Below, piece after piece: positions 1-10,500 of a DNA stretch of 64,000 bases (its first letter is position 1; each line of letters begins with the position of its first letter). The DNA comes from Bryobacterales bacterium. GTDB lineage: Bacteria; Acidobacteriota; Terriglobia; Bryobacterales; Bryobacteraceae. The stretch spans positions 620,001-684,000 of the forward strand of contig JADJWL010000025.1 of assembly GCA_016716385.1 (NCBI GenBank). Direction: 5' to 3'. A program made the position numbers and the translations under genes. The notes beneath the pieces were generated by a model, which saw only the letters and a program-made list of their open reading frames with translations, searched no databases and was not told where the DNA came from.

Positions 1-807
1 ATGGCTGAGGAGAACCGTAGGAAGGCTGCCGCGGCGCCGCCTTCTTTCTCGATGATGGCCCCGATGGCGGCGATGGGCGGTCCCGGCGGCAATGAAGCCG
101 GCGGCTTCGGCGGTGGCGCCATGGCGGGGGGCATGCCCGGTGGAGCCCCCGGCGGCGGCATGCGCGGTCCAGGCGGCGGCGGAAGGCCTCAAGTGTCCCC
201 GGAACAGCGCGCGCAGATGTTCGCCCGCATGCTGCAGCAACTGCCCGCCGAGGCGCGCAAAGCCCTGGAGAAGGAACTGAAGGGTCGCAAGCTCGAAGAT
301 CTCGGCCAGAGCGAGCGCCAGCAGATCTTCGCGAAGTTGCGGGAGATGGGCGGCGGCCGCGGAGGCCGGGGGGGCGACGCTGCGTCCGAGCGGGCCAGGG
401 CCGAACGCGAACGGATCGAGGAAGAGCGGCGTGAGAAGGCGCAGCTTCCGGCGCCTCCCGGCGAAGACTCCCAGCTCGACGTACTCCTCCGGCCGGGTCT
501 GCTCGCCGATGTCGAAATCATCGTGGACCGGGTCCCTGACGCTATCCACATCCCGGCTCAAGCCGTGTTTGAGAAAGAGGGTCAGCTCCTGGTCTACGTG
601 CGGGAGGGGAAGCGCTTTGAGCCCCGCGTGATCAAGCCGCTGAAGCGGAGTGAGTCCGTCATGATTGTGAACGAGGGGTTGGAGCCCGGTGAGGTCATCT
701 CCCTGGCCGATCCAACGGCAGACCGTTCCAAGAAGAAGAAAGGCGAAAAGGCAGCGCCCGGCGGGGCCGCCCCGACCGGCGGCATGCCTAGCCGTTCCCG
801 TTCCTGA
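1..807 (+). CDS. Periplasmic adaptor subunit (HlyD/MacA type) of an efflux pump, 5'-truncated by window edge
   Basis: This is the C-terminal part of a membrane-fusion adaptor that links an inner-membrane transporter to a TolC channel. The recognisable adaptor part is residues ~158-245 (LLRPGLLADVEI, then IPAQAVFEKEG and the membrane-proximal beta domain), followed by a Lys/Gly/Pro-rich tail. Residues ~15-150 are unusual: a Gly/Met-rich stretch, a predicted helical charged stretch (SPEQRAQMFARML and on), then Gly/Arg repeats and an Arg/Glu-rich helix. This insert sits where the family's beta-barrel domain normally is. An ATG happens to lie at position 1, but the lipoyl, hairpin and signal regions are missing, so the gene must begin upstream. 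The macB-like permease and tolC-like genes follow, which supports a tripartite pump. Confidence 0.85.
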   Translation: MAEENRRKAAAAPPSFSMMAPMAAMGGPGGNEAGGFGGGAMAGGMPGGAPGGGMRGPGGGGRPQVSPEQRAQMFARMLQQLPAEARKALEKELKGRKLEDLGQSERQQIFAKLREMGGGRGGRGGDAASERARAERERIEEERREKAQLPAPPGEDSQLDVLLRPGLLADVEIIVDRVPDAIHIPAQAVFEKEGQLLVYVREGKRFEPRVIKPLKRSESVMIVNEGLEPGEVISLADPTADRSKKKKGEKAAPGGAAPTGGMPSRSRS

Positions 808-817
808 GTCCGTACCG

Positions 818-2074
818 ATGGCGAATTTTTCCGGATACCTTCCTGAGTTACAGATGGGGCTTTCGAGCCTCCTCGTTCATAAACTGCGCAGCCTCCTCAC
901 GATGCTGGGCATGATCTTCGGTGTCGGCGCGGTGGTGGCGATGCTCTCCATCACGGCTGGCGCGCAAGCCGAGATGATGAGCTTCATCGACGAGCTTGGG
1001 GTGAACAACATCGTCATCGAGGCGAGGGAAGCGGGAGATCCGAACGAGTTGCAGGCGGTTCGCGCGATTTCCCCGGGATTGACCTTCCGCGACTATCGCG
1101 CGATTTCGGAGAACGTTCCCGGCATCGACGCGATCTCTCCGCGCAAACGCTTCAAGCCGCAGCGGGTCCTGCCGAAGACTAGCCAGGAATCGCCGCAATT
1201 GATCGGCGTGTTGCCGAACTACCAGGAAATCCATAGCCTGCGCATGGTCGCGGGACGGTTCTTCACCGAAGAGGAGAACATGCGGTCCGACGCCGTCTGC
1301 GTCCTCGGCGAGACGGCCAAGGTGAACCTGCTCGGCTACGAGGATGCGATCGGCAAGTACGTCAAGGTCAACGATGTCTGGCTGCAGGTCATCGGCGTGA
1401 TGGCGCCCCAGGCCTCGTCTGACGCCGAAGGCGAAGGCATGGCCGCCTTCAGCCGCAACAACCTGATTGTTGCCCCACTCAACACCGTGATGCGCCGCTT
1501 CGACGACAACATGAGCTGGCTCAAGGACGAGATTGACGGCATCTACATCAAAGTCGCCCAGGGAATCGATTCCATCGAAACCGAGGGCATCGTGCGCGCC
1601 ATTCTCGCCTCGACACACAAGGATGCCGGCGATTTCACCGTCTTCGTGCCCGCCGGCCTGCTCAAGCAGCGGCAGGAGACGCAGAAGATCTTCGCCGTCG
1701 TCATGATCTGTATCGCGGGGATCTCGCTGCTGGTGGGCGGTATCGGCATCATGAACATCATGCTCGCCACCGTGCTCGAGCGAACACGCGAAATCGGCAT
1801 CCGGCGCGCGATCGGCGCCCGCCAGGGCGACATCATCCGCCAGTTCCTGACGGAAGCGGTCATGATCTCGATTCTGGGCGGCCTCATCGGCATCGCGTTT
1901 GGATTCGGCCTGTCCCGCGTGATCTCCTTGCAGGCCGGGTGGTCGACGGTGGTAACCGGATCGTCGATCGGCGTCGCCTTCGGCGTCTCGGTCTTCATCG
2001 GACTGTTGTTTGGCATTTATCCCGCCGTGCAGGCGGCAAAGCTCGATCCCATCGAAGCAATCCGTTACGAGTAG
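818..2074 (+). CDS. MacB-like ABC transporter permease (FtsX/MacB fold)
   Basis: Inner-membrane permease of a MacAB-type ABC exporter, 418 aa. It has one N-terminal membrane helix (~res 22-45), a large periplasmic MacB_PCD domain (res ~50-270) and three C-terminal helices (res ~305-415) containing the family signature GGIGIMNIMLATVLERTREIG. It lacks a fused ATPase, so the nucleotide-binding subunit must be a separate gene, probably upstream of the window. The open frame extends back to 689, but the ATG at 818 lies just after the adaptor stop and gives the usual MacB N-terminus, so I chose it. It sits between the adaptor and the TolC-like gene, apparently in one operon. Substrate cannot be told from sequence. 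Confidence 0.88.
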   Translation: MANFSGYLPELQMGLSSLLVHKLRSLLTMLGMIFGVGAVVAMLSITAGAQAEMMSFIDELGVNNIVIEAREAGDPNELQAVRAISPGLTFRDYRAISENVPGIDAISPRKRFKPQRVLPKTSQESPQLIGVLPNYQEIHSLRMVAGRFFTEEENMRSDAVCVLGETAKVNLLGYEDAIGKYVKVNDVWLQVIGVMAPQASSDAEGEGMAAFSRNNLIVAPLNTVMRRFDDNMSWLKDEIDGIYIKVAQGIDSIETEGIVRAILASTHKDAGDFTVFVPAGLLKQRQETQKIFAVVMICIAGISLLVGGIGIMNIMLATVLERTREIGIRRAIGARQGDIIRQFLTEAVMISILGGLIGIAFGFGLSRVISLQAGWSTVVTGSSIGVAFGVSVFIGLLFGIYPAVQAAKLDPIEAIRYE

Positions 2075-2084
2075 GTTTTTACCG

Positions 2085-3782
2085 ATGCGATTTTCGTATT
2101 CCTTGCCCCGCGTCCTCGCGCTCCTGTCTCTGCCTGCACTGGCGTTCGCGCAGCAGGCGCTGACGCCACCCGAAATCGTCGAGAAGCCGGCGTCGTTCTT
2201 TCCCCAACCCACATATTTCCGCCAGGCGTTCCGGCCGGCCAGCCCGCGCATCGAGCTGCAGGCGCCCGTGCGCATTTCGGATTTTGCCGTCAACGGCAAC
2301 ATCGAACTGTCGCTGCGCTCTTACCTGGAACTGGTTCTGGCCAACAATACCGACATCGCGATCTCGCGGCTGACGATCGACACAGCCAAGACGGGTATTC
2401 TGCGGGCCTATGGTCCCTTCGACCCTGTCGGCATCGCGGCCTTCAACTCGAACCGGGTGTCCACTCCGACGAACGACCTTCTAGCCGGCGCCGAGGAATT
2501 GAAGACGCTGTCGCAGCCCCTGCAGCTCGGCTACCAGCACACCCTCGAGAGCGGTACACAGTACAACGTGAGCTTCAACGGCCGCAAGTTCACCACCAAC
2601 TCGGACTTTGCCAACTTCAACCCGGCGATCAATACGGATCTTTCGTTCGGGTTCGCCCAGCCGCTCCTGCGCGGCAGAGGGCAAGCCATAAACCGCCTGC
2701 CGATCATGATCGCCCGCAGCAGGTTGCGTCAGACCGAGTACACGTTCCACAACTCCCTGTTGCAGCTCGTCAACCAGGCGGAGGTGGCCTACTGGCGCGC
2801 GATCGAACTGCGCGAGAACCTGCGCGTCCAGCAGAGTTCGCTCAAGCTGGCCGAGGAGTTCCTGAAGCGCGCCCAGCGGGAGCTGGAACTTGGGGCCATC
2901 TCGCGGCTTGACATCTTCCAGCCGGAATTTCAGTTCGCGCAGGCTCAGGGGAACGTGGCCCAGTTCGAGTTTCAGGTCCAGCAGCAGGACGACATCCTGC
3001 GGCGGCTGATGGGCATCGATCTCGACCCCGAGTACCGCAAGCGGACCCTGGTTCTGACCGAAGCCCCGACGACTCCCGAGGACCCGCGTGCCATCGACGC
3101 CGAAGCCATGGTGACCCGGGCGCTGGGCAACCGGCCCGACCTGCGGAGCACTAACCAGAACATCGATATCGACGACCTCCAGATTCGACAGGCCAACAAC
3201 GGGCTGTTGCCGCAGTTGACGTTGACGGGCAACTACGCGGCCGTGGGCCGGGGCGGCGTGTTCTTCCAGCGCCAGAACGTGTTCACCGAAACCGGCGATC
3301 GCGCCACAATCGTCAACGTGATCCCGGGTGGCGTGGGCAACGCGCTGAGCCAGATGTTCGGCCTGAACTTCCCAGGCTACTCGTTCGGGCTCAGGCTGAC
3401 ACTCCCCATCAGGAACCGCGCCGCCCAGGCCGATTACGCGGCGGCGGTGATCGCCAAGCGGCGCGACATGCTCCAGGTACGGAACGTCGAGCAGCAGATC
3501 CGTCAGGATGTCCTCGTCGCGGTGAGCCAGGTTGAAGCGAGCAAGGCGACCGTCGCGCTTGCGGCAAAGGCCCTCGACTTTGCCCAGAAGCGTCTCGACG
3601 CCGAGCAGAAGAAGTACGATCTCGGGACGAGTACGATCTTCCTGGTTTTGCAGGCGCAGAATGACCTGATCAGCGCGCAGTCGGCGCTGGTGCGTGAGTC
3701 GGTCAACTTCAAGCGCAACGAGACGGCCCTGCTGCGCGCCACCGGGGAGTTGCTCGAACAGCGCGGGATCCGCGTAGACTAG
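2085..3782 (+). CDS. TolC family outer-membrane efflux channel
   Basis: Outer-membrane channel component of the tripartite pump, 565 aa. The signal peptide is clear (MRFSYSLPRVLALLSLPALAFAQ). Two OEP-type repeats follow: the long helical stretch near res 225-300 with QLVNQAEVAYWRAIELRENL, and the second near res 455-550 with VEQQIRQDVLVAVSQVEASK and the ELGAIS/DLGTST-type turns typical of the family. The ATG at 2085 starts right after the macB-like stop (2074); the open frame before it has no signal sequence. It is longer than E. coli TolC because of an N-terminal extension of about 90 residues before the first repeat. Third gene of the efflux operon. Confidence 0.9.
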   Translation: MRFSYSLPRVLALLSLPALAFAQQALTPPEIVEKPASFFPQPTYFRQAFRPASPRIELQAPVRISDFAVNGNIELSLRSYLELVLANNTDIAISRLTIDTAKTGILRAYGPFDPVGIAAFNSNRVSTPTNDLLAGAEELKTLSQPLQLGYQHTLESGTQYNVSFNGRKFTTNSDFANFNPAINTDLSFGFAQPLLRGRGQAINRLPIMIARSRLRQTEYTFHNSLLQLVNQAEVAYWRAIELRENLRVQQSSLKLAEEFLKRAQRELELGAISRLDIFQPEFQFAQAQGNVAQFEFQVQQQDDILRRLMGIDLDPEYRKRTLVLTEAPTTPEDPRAIDAEAMVTRALGNRPDLRSTNQNIDIDDLQIRQANNGLLPQLTLTGNYAAVGRGGVFFQRQNVFTETGDRATIVNVIPGGVGNALSQMFGLNFPGYSFGLRLTLPIRNRAAQADYAAAVIAKRRDMLQVRNVEQQIRQDVLVAVSQVEASKATVALAAKALDFAQKRLDAEQKKYDLGTSTIFLVLQAQNDLISAQSALVRESVNFKRNETALLRATGELLEQRGIRVD

Positions 3783-3788
3783 AGGCCA

Positions 3789-5666
3789 ATGGGCCGTATC
3801 CGCGTTCTCCCCGACCAGGTGGCGAACAAGATCGCCGCCGGGGAGGTGGTGGAACGTCCCGCGTCGGTGGTCAAAGAACTGCTGGAGAACGCCCTTGACG
3901 CGGGCTCAACCGAGGTCCGAATCGAGGTCGAAGCGGGCGGGCGCCGCCTGATCCGCGTTGCCGACAACGGCTGCGGCATGCTTCGCGACGATGCGCTCCT
4001 GGCTTTCGAGCGTCACGCCACCAGCAAGCTGCGCGACGTCAAGGACCTGCTCGCCATCGCGACGCTCGGGTTCCGGGGCGAGGCTTTGCCCTCGATCGCC
4101 TCGGTGTCCAGGCTGCAGTTGGAAACCCGCTCGCCCGAGGAAGATACCGGCACCCGTATCGAAATCGCCGGCGGACGCCTGCTCCGCTGCGATGAGGCCG
4201 CACTTCCCGGAGGTACCTCCATCACGGTGCGCGATCTGTTCTTTAACGTCCCGGCGCGGAGGAAGTTCCTACGTACCGAGCAGACCGAACTGGCGCACGT
4301 CGCGTCGCTGGCTACCCATTACAGCCTCGCGCATCACGATAAGAGCTTCGAGTTGTGGAGCGACGGCGGGGAATTGCTCCGGGTGACCCCGGCCGGCACC
4401 CTGAAAGAGCGCGTCTACCAGGTGTTCGGCAGCCAGGTTGTCGAAGACCTCGTGGAGATGACGGGCGCAGAAAAGCATCTGGCTATACCCGCGGACCGGG
4501 ATGGCGACGAACCCGAGCGGCGTGTGTTCCACCTCCGTGGATTCCTGTCGCAGCCACAGGTGCAGAAGGCCAACCGCAACTCGATCTACATCTTCGTCAA
4601 CTCACGCCTTATCCGCGACCGGCTGCTCATGCACGCCATCACGGCGGCGTACCACAACCTGATTCCGCCGGGCTCGTTCCCCTTCGCCCTGCTGTTCCTC
4701 GAGTGCGATTGCGAAGAAGTCGACGTCAACGTCCACCCGTCGAAAACCGAAGTTCGGTTCCGGCACCAGTCGTTTGTGCACGACTTTGTGCGTGACGCGA
4801 TGCGCGAGCAGTTGCTGGAGTCGCGGCCGGCACCCGTATTTTCGCCCCCGCCCAGCCCGCAGCGAGCGGCGGCGCTCCCGTATTCGGAGTTCACGCAGAT
4901 GCTGATCGATCAGGCGTCCGCGCCGGCGATGCCGGAGCCGGTTCTGCGCGAATCTCCGCCCCCGGCGCCGCGTCTGGACTTCTCCGCGCCGCCGATCGAG
5001 GTCAAGCCGCTTCGTCTGCGGGTTCCGGACACGCACGGCGCGTTTCCCGCCGACGCCATCCCCGCATCCGGCGCGTCGCTCGAATCGCTCGTGGATCTGC
5101 GCCCGCTGGGACAGATCCGCGAGAGCTTCATTGTCGCCTCGGCGGCCGACGGCCTGTGGATCATCGATCAGCACGTCGCGCACGAGCGCATCCTGTTCGA
5201 GCAGATCCTGAAGGAACGGGCGGCGGGACGCATCGAGGTGCAGGCGCTGCTGCTGCCGATCGTGATCCAACTGACACCCGAGCAACAGGTGCGCTACGCG
5301 CGCATCGAGGAAGAACTGCGCGCCTGCGGCTTCGACACCGAGCCGTTCGGCAACCGGACGGTGGCGATCAAGGCGGCCCCGGCAGCCTGCTCCGCCGCCG
5401 ACCTGGAAACCGTGCTCTTCGAGATCCTGGAGAATGCCGAGCCCGAGGCGCGATCGATGTCAATGGACGATATCCGCAGGGCAATCGCGGCATCGCTTGC
5501 CTGCCGCGCCGCCATCAAGATCAACACGCGTCTCGACCAGACGAAGATGGAATGGCTGCTGCGGGAACTGGCCGCGACCGACTACCCGATGAGTTGTCCG
5601 CACGGGCGTCCGATCGCCCTGCGCTACGGCATGCATGAAATTCTCAAGGCCTTCCACCGCATCTGA
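3789..5666 (+). CDS. mutL: DNA mismatch repair protein MutL (endonuclease type)
   Basis: MutL couples mismatch recognition by MutS to strand incision. The N-terminal GHKL ATPase is complete: NKIAAGEVVERPASVVKEL, DNGCGM, and TLGFRGEALPSI (res ~10-105). A linker rich in Pro/Ala spans res ~350-430. The C-terminal domain carries the metal-binding endonuclease motif as DQHVAHERILFE (D460, E466, E471; the usual DQHA is DQHV here), with ACRAAI and CPHGRP (C603) completing the site, so it should be a nicking MutL like that of Bacillus rather than of E. coli. 625 aa is normal. It starts 6 nt after the tolC-like stop. No mutS lies nearby. Confidence 0.96.
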   Translation: MGRIRVLPDQVANKIAAGEVVERPASVVKELLENALDAGSTEVRIEVEAGGRRLIRVADNGCGMLRDDALLAFERHATSKLRDVKDLLAIATLGFRGEALPSIASVSRLQLETRSPEEDTGTRIEIAGGRLLRCDEAALPGGTSITVRDLFFNVPARRKFLRTEQTELAHVASLATHYSLAHHDKSFELWSDGGELLRVTPAGTLKERVYQVFGSQVVEDLVEMTGAEKHLAIPADRDGDEPERRVFHLRGFLSQPQVQKANRNSIYIFVNSRLIRDRLLMHAITAAYHNLIPPGSFPFALLFLECDCEEVDVNVHPSKTEVRFRHQSFVHDFVRDAMREQLLESRPAPVFSPPPSPQRAAALPYSEFTQMLIDQASAPAMPEPVLRESPPPAPRLDFSAPPIEVKPLRLRVPDTHGAFPADAIPASGASLESLVDLRPLGQIRESFIVASAADGLWIIDQHVAHERILFEQILKERAAGRIEVQALLLPIVIQLTPEQQVRYARIEEELRACGFDTEPFGNRTVAIKAAPAACSAADLETVLFEILENAEPEARSMSMDDIRRAIAASLACRAAIKINTRLDQTKMEWLLRELAATDYPMSCPHGRPIALRYGMHEILKAFHRI

Positions 5667-5684
5667 TATGATGGCCGGGCGCGC

Positions 5685-6599
5685 ATGATCCGCGTGTCCG
5701 GTCTCACCAAACGATACGGAGATTTCACCGCCGTTCACGGGATTGACTTCGAGGTCAACGAGGGAGAAGTGTTCGGACTTCTCGGTCCGAACGGAGCGGG
5801 CAAGACGACCACGGTGGAGATCCTCGAGGGCCTGCGCCCGCGGACCTCGGGCGAGGTGTCGGTGCTCGGGTTCGATCCCGGGATTCAACACCGGATCCTG
5901 AAGGACCGTATCGGCGTGTGTCTCCAGGCGGCGAACTTCCCCGAGAAGATTCGCGTCTGGGAGGCCGTGCGCCTCTTTGCGTCGTTCTACTCGCGCACTG
6001 CCGACGGCGACGCCCTGCTGCGTCGGCTCCAGCTGTGGGAGAAGCGGCAGTCGTTCTACAGCCACTTGTCCGGCGGGCAGAAGCAGCGGCTGGCGCTGGC
6101 GCTCGCCCTGCTCAACGATCCCCAGTTGCTCTTCCTCGACGAACCGTCGGCCGGCCTCGATCCGCAGGCGCGGCTCGAGATTCACGAACTCGTGCTGGGG
6201 CTGCGCGCCGAACGCCGCACGATCCTGCTCACGACGCACTACATCGAAGAGGCCGAGCGGCTCTGCGACCGCGTCGCCATCATCGATGAAGGGCGCATCG
6301 TGGCGCTGGGGACGCCGCGCGAGATCCAGGACCGCGTCATCGGCGCGTCGCTCATCGAGGTGACCGCGGCCGCGCCACTCCCGGAAGCGCCGTCCGGCGG
6401 GTGGCGGGACTGCGATTCGTTCTCGCTGTCCGGGGACCGTTGCGTGCTGTCGGTACGGTCGCGGGTGCTGCCGGCTACGCTCGTCGACCTGGTCAAATGG
6501 CTGGACGCTTCCGGCGTCGTGCTCCGCGATGTCCGCCTGCAGCGGCCGTCCCTGGAGGAAGCCTTCCTCGAACTCACAGGAAAGAGGCTGCGCGACTAA
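5685..6599 (+). CDS. ABC transporter ATP-binding protein (CcmA/DrrA-like ABC-2 exporter)
   Basis: Cytoplasmic ATPase of an ABC-2 exporter, 304 aa. Walker A is GPNGAGKTTT (res ~35-44), the signature is LSGGQKQR, Walker B is LLFLDEPSAGLD and the H-loop is TTHYIEEAE. After the ATPase core there is a ~80-residue C-terminal domain of the type found in drug and Na+ exporters. The ATG at 5685 is 18 nt after mutL. Its TAA overlaps the ATG of the permease (TAATG at 6597-6601), indicating translational coupling. Substrate unknown. Confidence 0.92.
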   Translation: MIRVSGLTKRYGDFTAVHGIDFEVNEGEVFGLLGPNGAGKTTTVEILEGLRPRTSGEVSVLGFDPGIQHRILKDRIGVCLQAANFPEKIRVWEAVRLFASFYSRTADGDALLRRLQLWEKRQSFYSHLSGGQKQRLALALALLNDPQLLFLDEPSAGLDPQARLEIHELVLGLRAERRTILLTTHYIEEAERLCDRVAIIDEGRIVALGTPREIQDRVIGASLIEVTAAAPLPEAPSGGWRDCDSFSLSGDRCVLSVRSRVLPATLVDLVKWLDASGVVLRDVRLQRPSLEEAFLELTGKRLRD

Positions 6600-7414
6600 T
6601 GTCCCGCGCTCTGGCCGCGCTGATCGTCGTCGACCTGAAGCTCGCTTTCCGCGACAAGGTCGTGATCTTTTTCAACTACCTGTTTCCGCTGATGTTCTTT
6701 TTTGCGTTCGCGGAAATCTTCGGGGGCCGTGACACCGTCGGCCAGACCGTGACCATGGTGCTGGCGATCGGCATCCTGGGCAACGGGTTATGGGGCGCCG
6801 GGATGCGCCTGGTGCAGGAACGGGAGTTGCACATCCTGAGACGCTTCAAGGTCACGCCGGTGACACCGCTGCCGTTGCTGGCGGCATCGCTGGTGACGGG
6901 TCTGCTCGTGTACCTGCCCGCGGTCGGTCTGACGTTGTTCCTCGCGCACACGATCTACGGCATGCCCTATCCGCAGCAGTGGGCGTCGCTGCTGGCGATG
7001 ACAGTGCTGGGTGTGATTGCCTTCCGGGCGATCGGTCTGATTGTGGCGGCGGTGGTCAACAGCGTGCAGGAATCGACCATCGTCATCCAGTTGCTGTACA
7101 TGCCGATGCTGCTGCTGAGCGGGGCCACGATCCCGCTGGTCCTGCTGCCCGAGTGGGCGAGGGTGTTTTCCCGCTTCCTGCCGGCCTCGTACCTGATCGG
7201 GGCGTTCGAGTCAATCCTGGTGGCGGACCGGACCCTTGCCGTGAACCTGGACGCGGCCGGCGCAATGCTGCTCACGACGCTGTTGGCGACGGCCGTCGCC
7301 GCGCGGATCTTCCGCTGGGAAAAGGGAGAGCGCCTCGACAACCGGGCGAAGCTCTGGCTCGCGGCAGTGTTCGCGCCGTTCCTGGCGCTAGGTACGTGGA
7401 GCCTGCTGCCGTAG
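6599..7414 (+). CDS. ABC-2 type transporter permease
   Basis: Membrane partner of the preceding ATPase, 271 aa with about six hydrophobic segments: KVVIFFNYLFPLMFFFAF near res 20-37, then clusters near res 45-60, 100-125, 140-165, 175-195 and 225-265. The middle contains the ABC-2 pattern in which a stretch ending PMLLLSGATIPL precedes the short amphipathic FLPASYLI segment. The open frame reaches back to 6401, but the ATG at 6599 overlapping the ATPase stop is the sensible start. Acts in the inner membrane; exported substrate unknown. Confidence 0.9.
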   Translation: MSRALAALIVVDLKLAFRDKVVIFFNYLFPLMFFFAFAEIFGGRDTVGQTVTMVLAIGILGNGLWGAGMRLVQERELHILRRFKVTPVTPLPLLAASLVTGLLVYLPAVGLTLFLAHTIYGMPYPQQWASLLAMTVLGVIAFRAIGLIVAAVVNSVQESTIVIQLLYMPMLLLSGATIPLVLLPEWARVFSRFLPASYLIGAFESILVADRTLAVNLDAAGAMLLTTLLATAVAARIFRWEKGERLDNRAKLWLAAVFAPFLALGTWSLLP

Positions 7415-7474
7415 CCGGAATTGCAGCAAAAGCCGGCGGCCCAATCCAGTTTTCATTTCATTGTAAAAATCGCA

Positions 7475-7483
7475 TGCTATGCT
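7475..7483 (+). promoter_or_regulatory. Candidate extended -10 promoter element upstream of the Oar-like receptor gene
   Basis: The 87 nt between the ABC permease and the receptor gene contain an AT-rich island (about 7450-7483) that stands out from the GC-rich surroundings. TGCTATGCT fits an extended -10 (TGn followed by TATNNT). No good -35 lies 16-18 nt upstream, which is tolerable for an extended -10 promoter. The receptor ATG at 7502 has a Shine-Dalgarno-like AGGGAG just before it. This is a motif match only. Confidence 0.35.
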
Positions 7484-7501
7484 CTCGAAAAGCAGGGAGC
7501 T

Positions 7502-10500
7502 ATGCGCCTTTTAATTCTTACTGTAATTCTTTTATGCAAGACCCTATCCGCCCAGACGACCGAGTTGAGCGGTCGCATCACGGACCCAACGGGCCAGACA
7601 GTCGCCGGGGTCGCGGTGCGCCTTGTCCGCGACGGAACGCGCACGACGCTGGATACCGTAACGAACGAGGCCGGCTATTACTTCTTTCCGAATCTCCAGC
7701 CGGGAACGTACGAAGTCCGCGTGTCGCAGGACGGATTTAAGTCCATCCAGCGGGACGGCGTGACCGTGGCGACGGCGGACCGCCAGCGCCTCGATTTCCG
7801 TCTCGAACTCGGCGCGGTCACGGAAACGGTGACTGTGACGGCGGACGCCTCACTCCTGCAGGTGGGCTCTGCGGAAGTTGCCACCACGGTCACCGCGCGG
7901 GATTATGAACGGCTGCCGCAGATCCAGTTCAACCGCATGCGCAGTCCGGCGACGTTTCTCTACCTGAGCCCGGGAGTTCTGGGAAATGTGAACAACAACG
8001 GGCGCGACAATGTCGCCGCGAGCAACCAGATCCAGGTCAACGGCAGCGCGAAGTTTTCCAACGAGTTATACATGGACGGTCTTCCCGGGCGCACCAATTT
8101 CAATGAAACGGCGCCGCCGGTCGACGCCGTGGGAGAGTTTAAACTCCAGGCCAACCAGCTCTCGGCCGAGTACGGAAATACCGGATCGGCAGTGGTCACG
8201 TTTACCGTCAAATCCGGTACCAACGACTTCCATGGTCTGCTGTTCGACATCTTCCGCAACGAGAAGCTCGACGCCCGCAGTTTCCTGGCACCGACCCGGT
8301 CGACCATCCGCCAGAACGAATTCGGCGCCACCTTCGGGGGTCCCGTGCTCCTGCCGGGTCTCTACAACGGGAAGGACCGCACGTTCTTCTTTTTCGCCTA
8401 CACCGGCTCCCGGAAGCGGGGGCTCGACCAGATCCAGCGGCGGCGACTGCCCACCCCGGATGAGAGACTGGGTGATTTCAGCGGCAACACGCGACTCATC
8501 TATGACCCTGCCACGACGCGCTCCGAGGGCACCCGTTTTATCCGGACGCCGTTTCCCGGCAACGTGATTCCCGGCAACCGCCTGGACCCAGTCGCGTTAC
8601 GGGTGACCGAACTGCTGCCACCACTGAACCTGAGCGGCGCCGGAGTGTTGAACTTCCAGGACTTCATCGGCGAACGGCTGCTCGATCCAGACGTCTACCT
8701 GACTCGGATCGATCATTCCTTCGCCCCCAGCCACCGCGTGTTCGGCACGTACAATCACACGCGGATTCCGCGGCAGAACGTCACTGCGGCGATGGCGGAC
8801 CCGTTCAGCGACCGCACCTTCCAGTTCATCACGAGTCACATGATCCGCGGCAACTATGACTGGGTGGCGGCTCCCACCGTCTTGAACAATCTTCTCGTCG
8901 GTTTCAACCAGTTCAGAAACCCCTTCCGCGGGTTCTACGCGAACCAGGGATTCGCCGAGCGGTTCGGAATCCGGGGCGCCGTTGGCGACGCCTTCCCCAG
9001 CTTCGGCTTCACCGACGGCTATGCGCCGCTCGGACGCAATTCGCTCTCGGACTCGACTGAGTCGTCGTTCATCGTGAAGAACATCGCCAACTGGACGCGC
9101 GGTGCGCACGTCTTCAAGTTCGGTGTGGAATACCGCCAGAATCTGCGCTGGAGCGAGGACCAGAACGCCAGTGCCGGCGCGTATAGTTTCAACAATCTGG
9201 GGACAGCGCTGCCCACCAGTCCCAACAACACGGGCGATGCCTACGCCAGCTTCCTGCTGGGGCAAGTACACTCGGCGACGCTCAATCTGCCCTTTACTTC
9301 CCGCGCGCGGAAGCCATACTGGGGGTTCTTCGTGCAGGACGATGTGCGGCTGACTCCGAAGCTCACGCTGAACCTCGGCGTGCGCTACGAGATCACGCAG
9401 GCGCCCTGGGAACTCGATGACCAGTACAGCCTAGTGGATCTGTCCACGCCGAACCCCGCCGCCGGCGGACGGCCCGGCGCGTCAGTCTTCGCCGGATCAG
9501 GGCAGGGGCGCACAGGTTCAAGCCGCCTCACCGACACCGGCTACGACGCGTTTGGCCCCCGCGTTGGATTCGCCTGGCAGTTGACGTCCCGGACCGTACT
9601 TCGCGGCGGCTACGGACTCTTCTACGCGGACAACGGAATCTTTCCTGTGACCACCGGATTCCGAACCATCGCGGGCTTCCAGACCTTGGACCAAGGCATC
9701 ACACCGCCTTTCGTCTTGAGCCAGGGCTTCCCCGGAGGGATCAATCCGAATCCCGCGCTGGAACCTGGTCTGCTGAATGGACAGAACGTCACGTCGCGCT
9801 CGGGAACCATGGGGCTGATGCCGCGCACGCAGAATTGGAGCCTCAGCGTGCAGCGCGAGCTCAGCAGGAACTGGGCCATGGAATTGAGTTACGTCGCCAA
9901 CCGCAACACGCGGCAAACGGCGGCCGGCATGATCAACGAAAACCAGGTGCACCCGCGCTACCTTGCCCTGGGCGGCCTGCTCACTCAGAACATCAACTCC
10001 GCCGCGGCGCGCGAGGCCGGATTCGCGCCACCGTATCCGGGCTTCAACGGCTCCGTCGCGCAGGCACTGCGAACCTACCCGCAGTACCTCAACATCACCG
10101 AACAGAGCGCAAAGGCCGGAACAACCTTCTACAATGGGTTTTCCGCACGGATCCGCAAGCGTTATTCCGCCGGCTTCACCGTCGACGCACACTACACGCT
10201 CTCGCGCAACATGGGGTACGCCGACGCCGGCGCCGCCGGATTCGGCACGACCAACAACATGCTCCAGGACAACTTCAACCGCCAGTTGGAGTATGCGCTG
10301 CTGCCGAACGACGTGCCGCACGCATTCGTGGTGCAGTACAGCTATGAACTGCCCTTCGGTCCGGGCAAACCCCTGGCGAACACAGGAGTGGCGCGGCACC
10401 TCCTCGGAGGCTGGATCCTCAACGCCATCCACCGCTACCAGTGCGGTGTCCCCCTGCCAATCCTGATGAACAACTCGTTGCCGCTGTTCAACCGCGTTCT

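Noticed and set aside
848..2302. 484-aa open frame on the minus strand
   Set aside because: It lies antisense to the macB-like and tolC-like genes, has Arg/His/Asp-rich composition typical of GC-rich shadow frames, and shows no domain.
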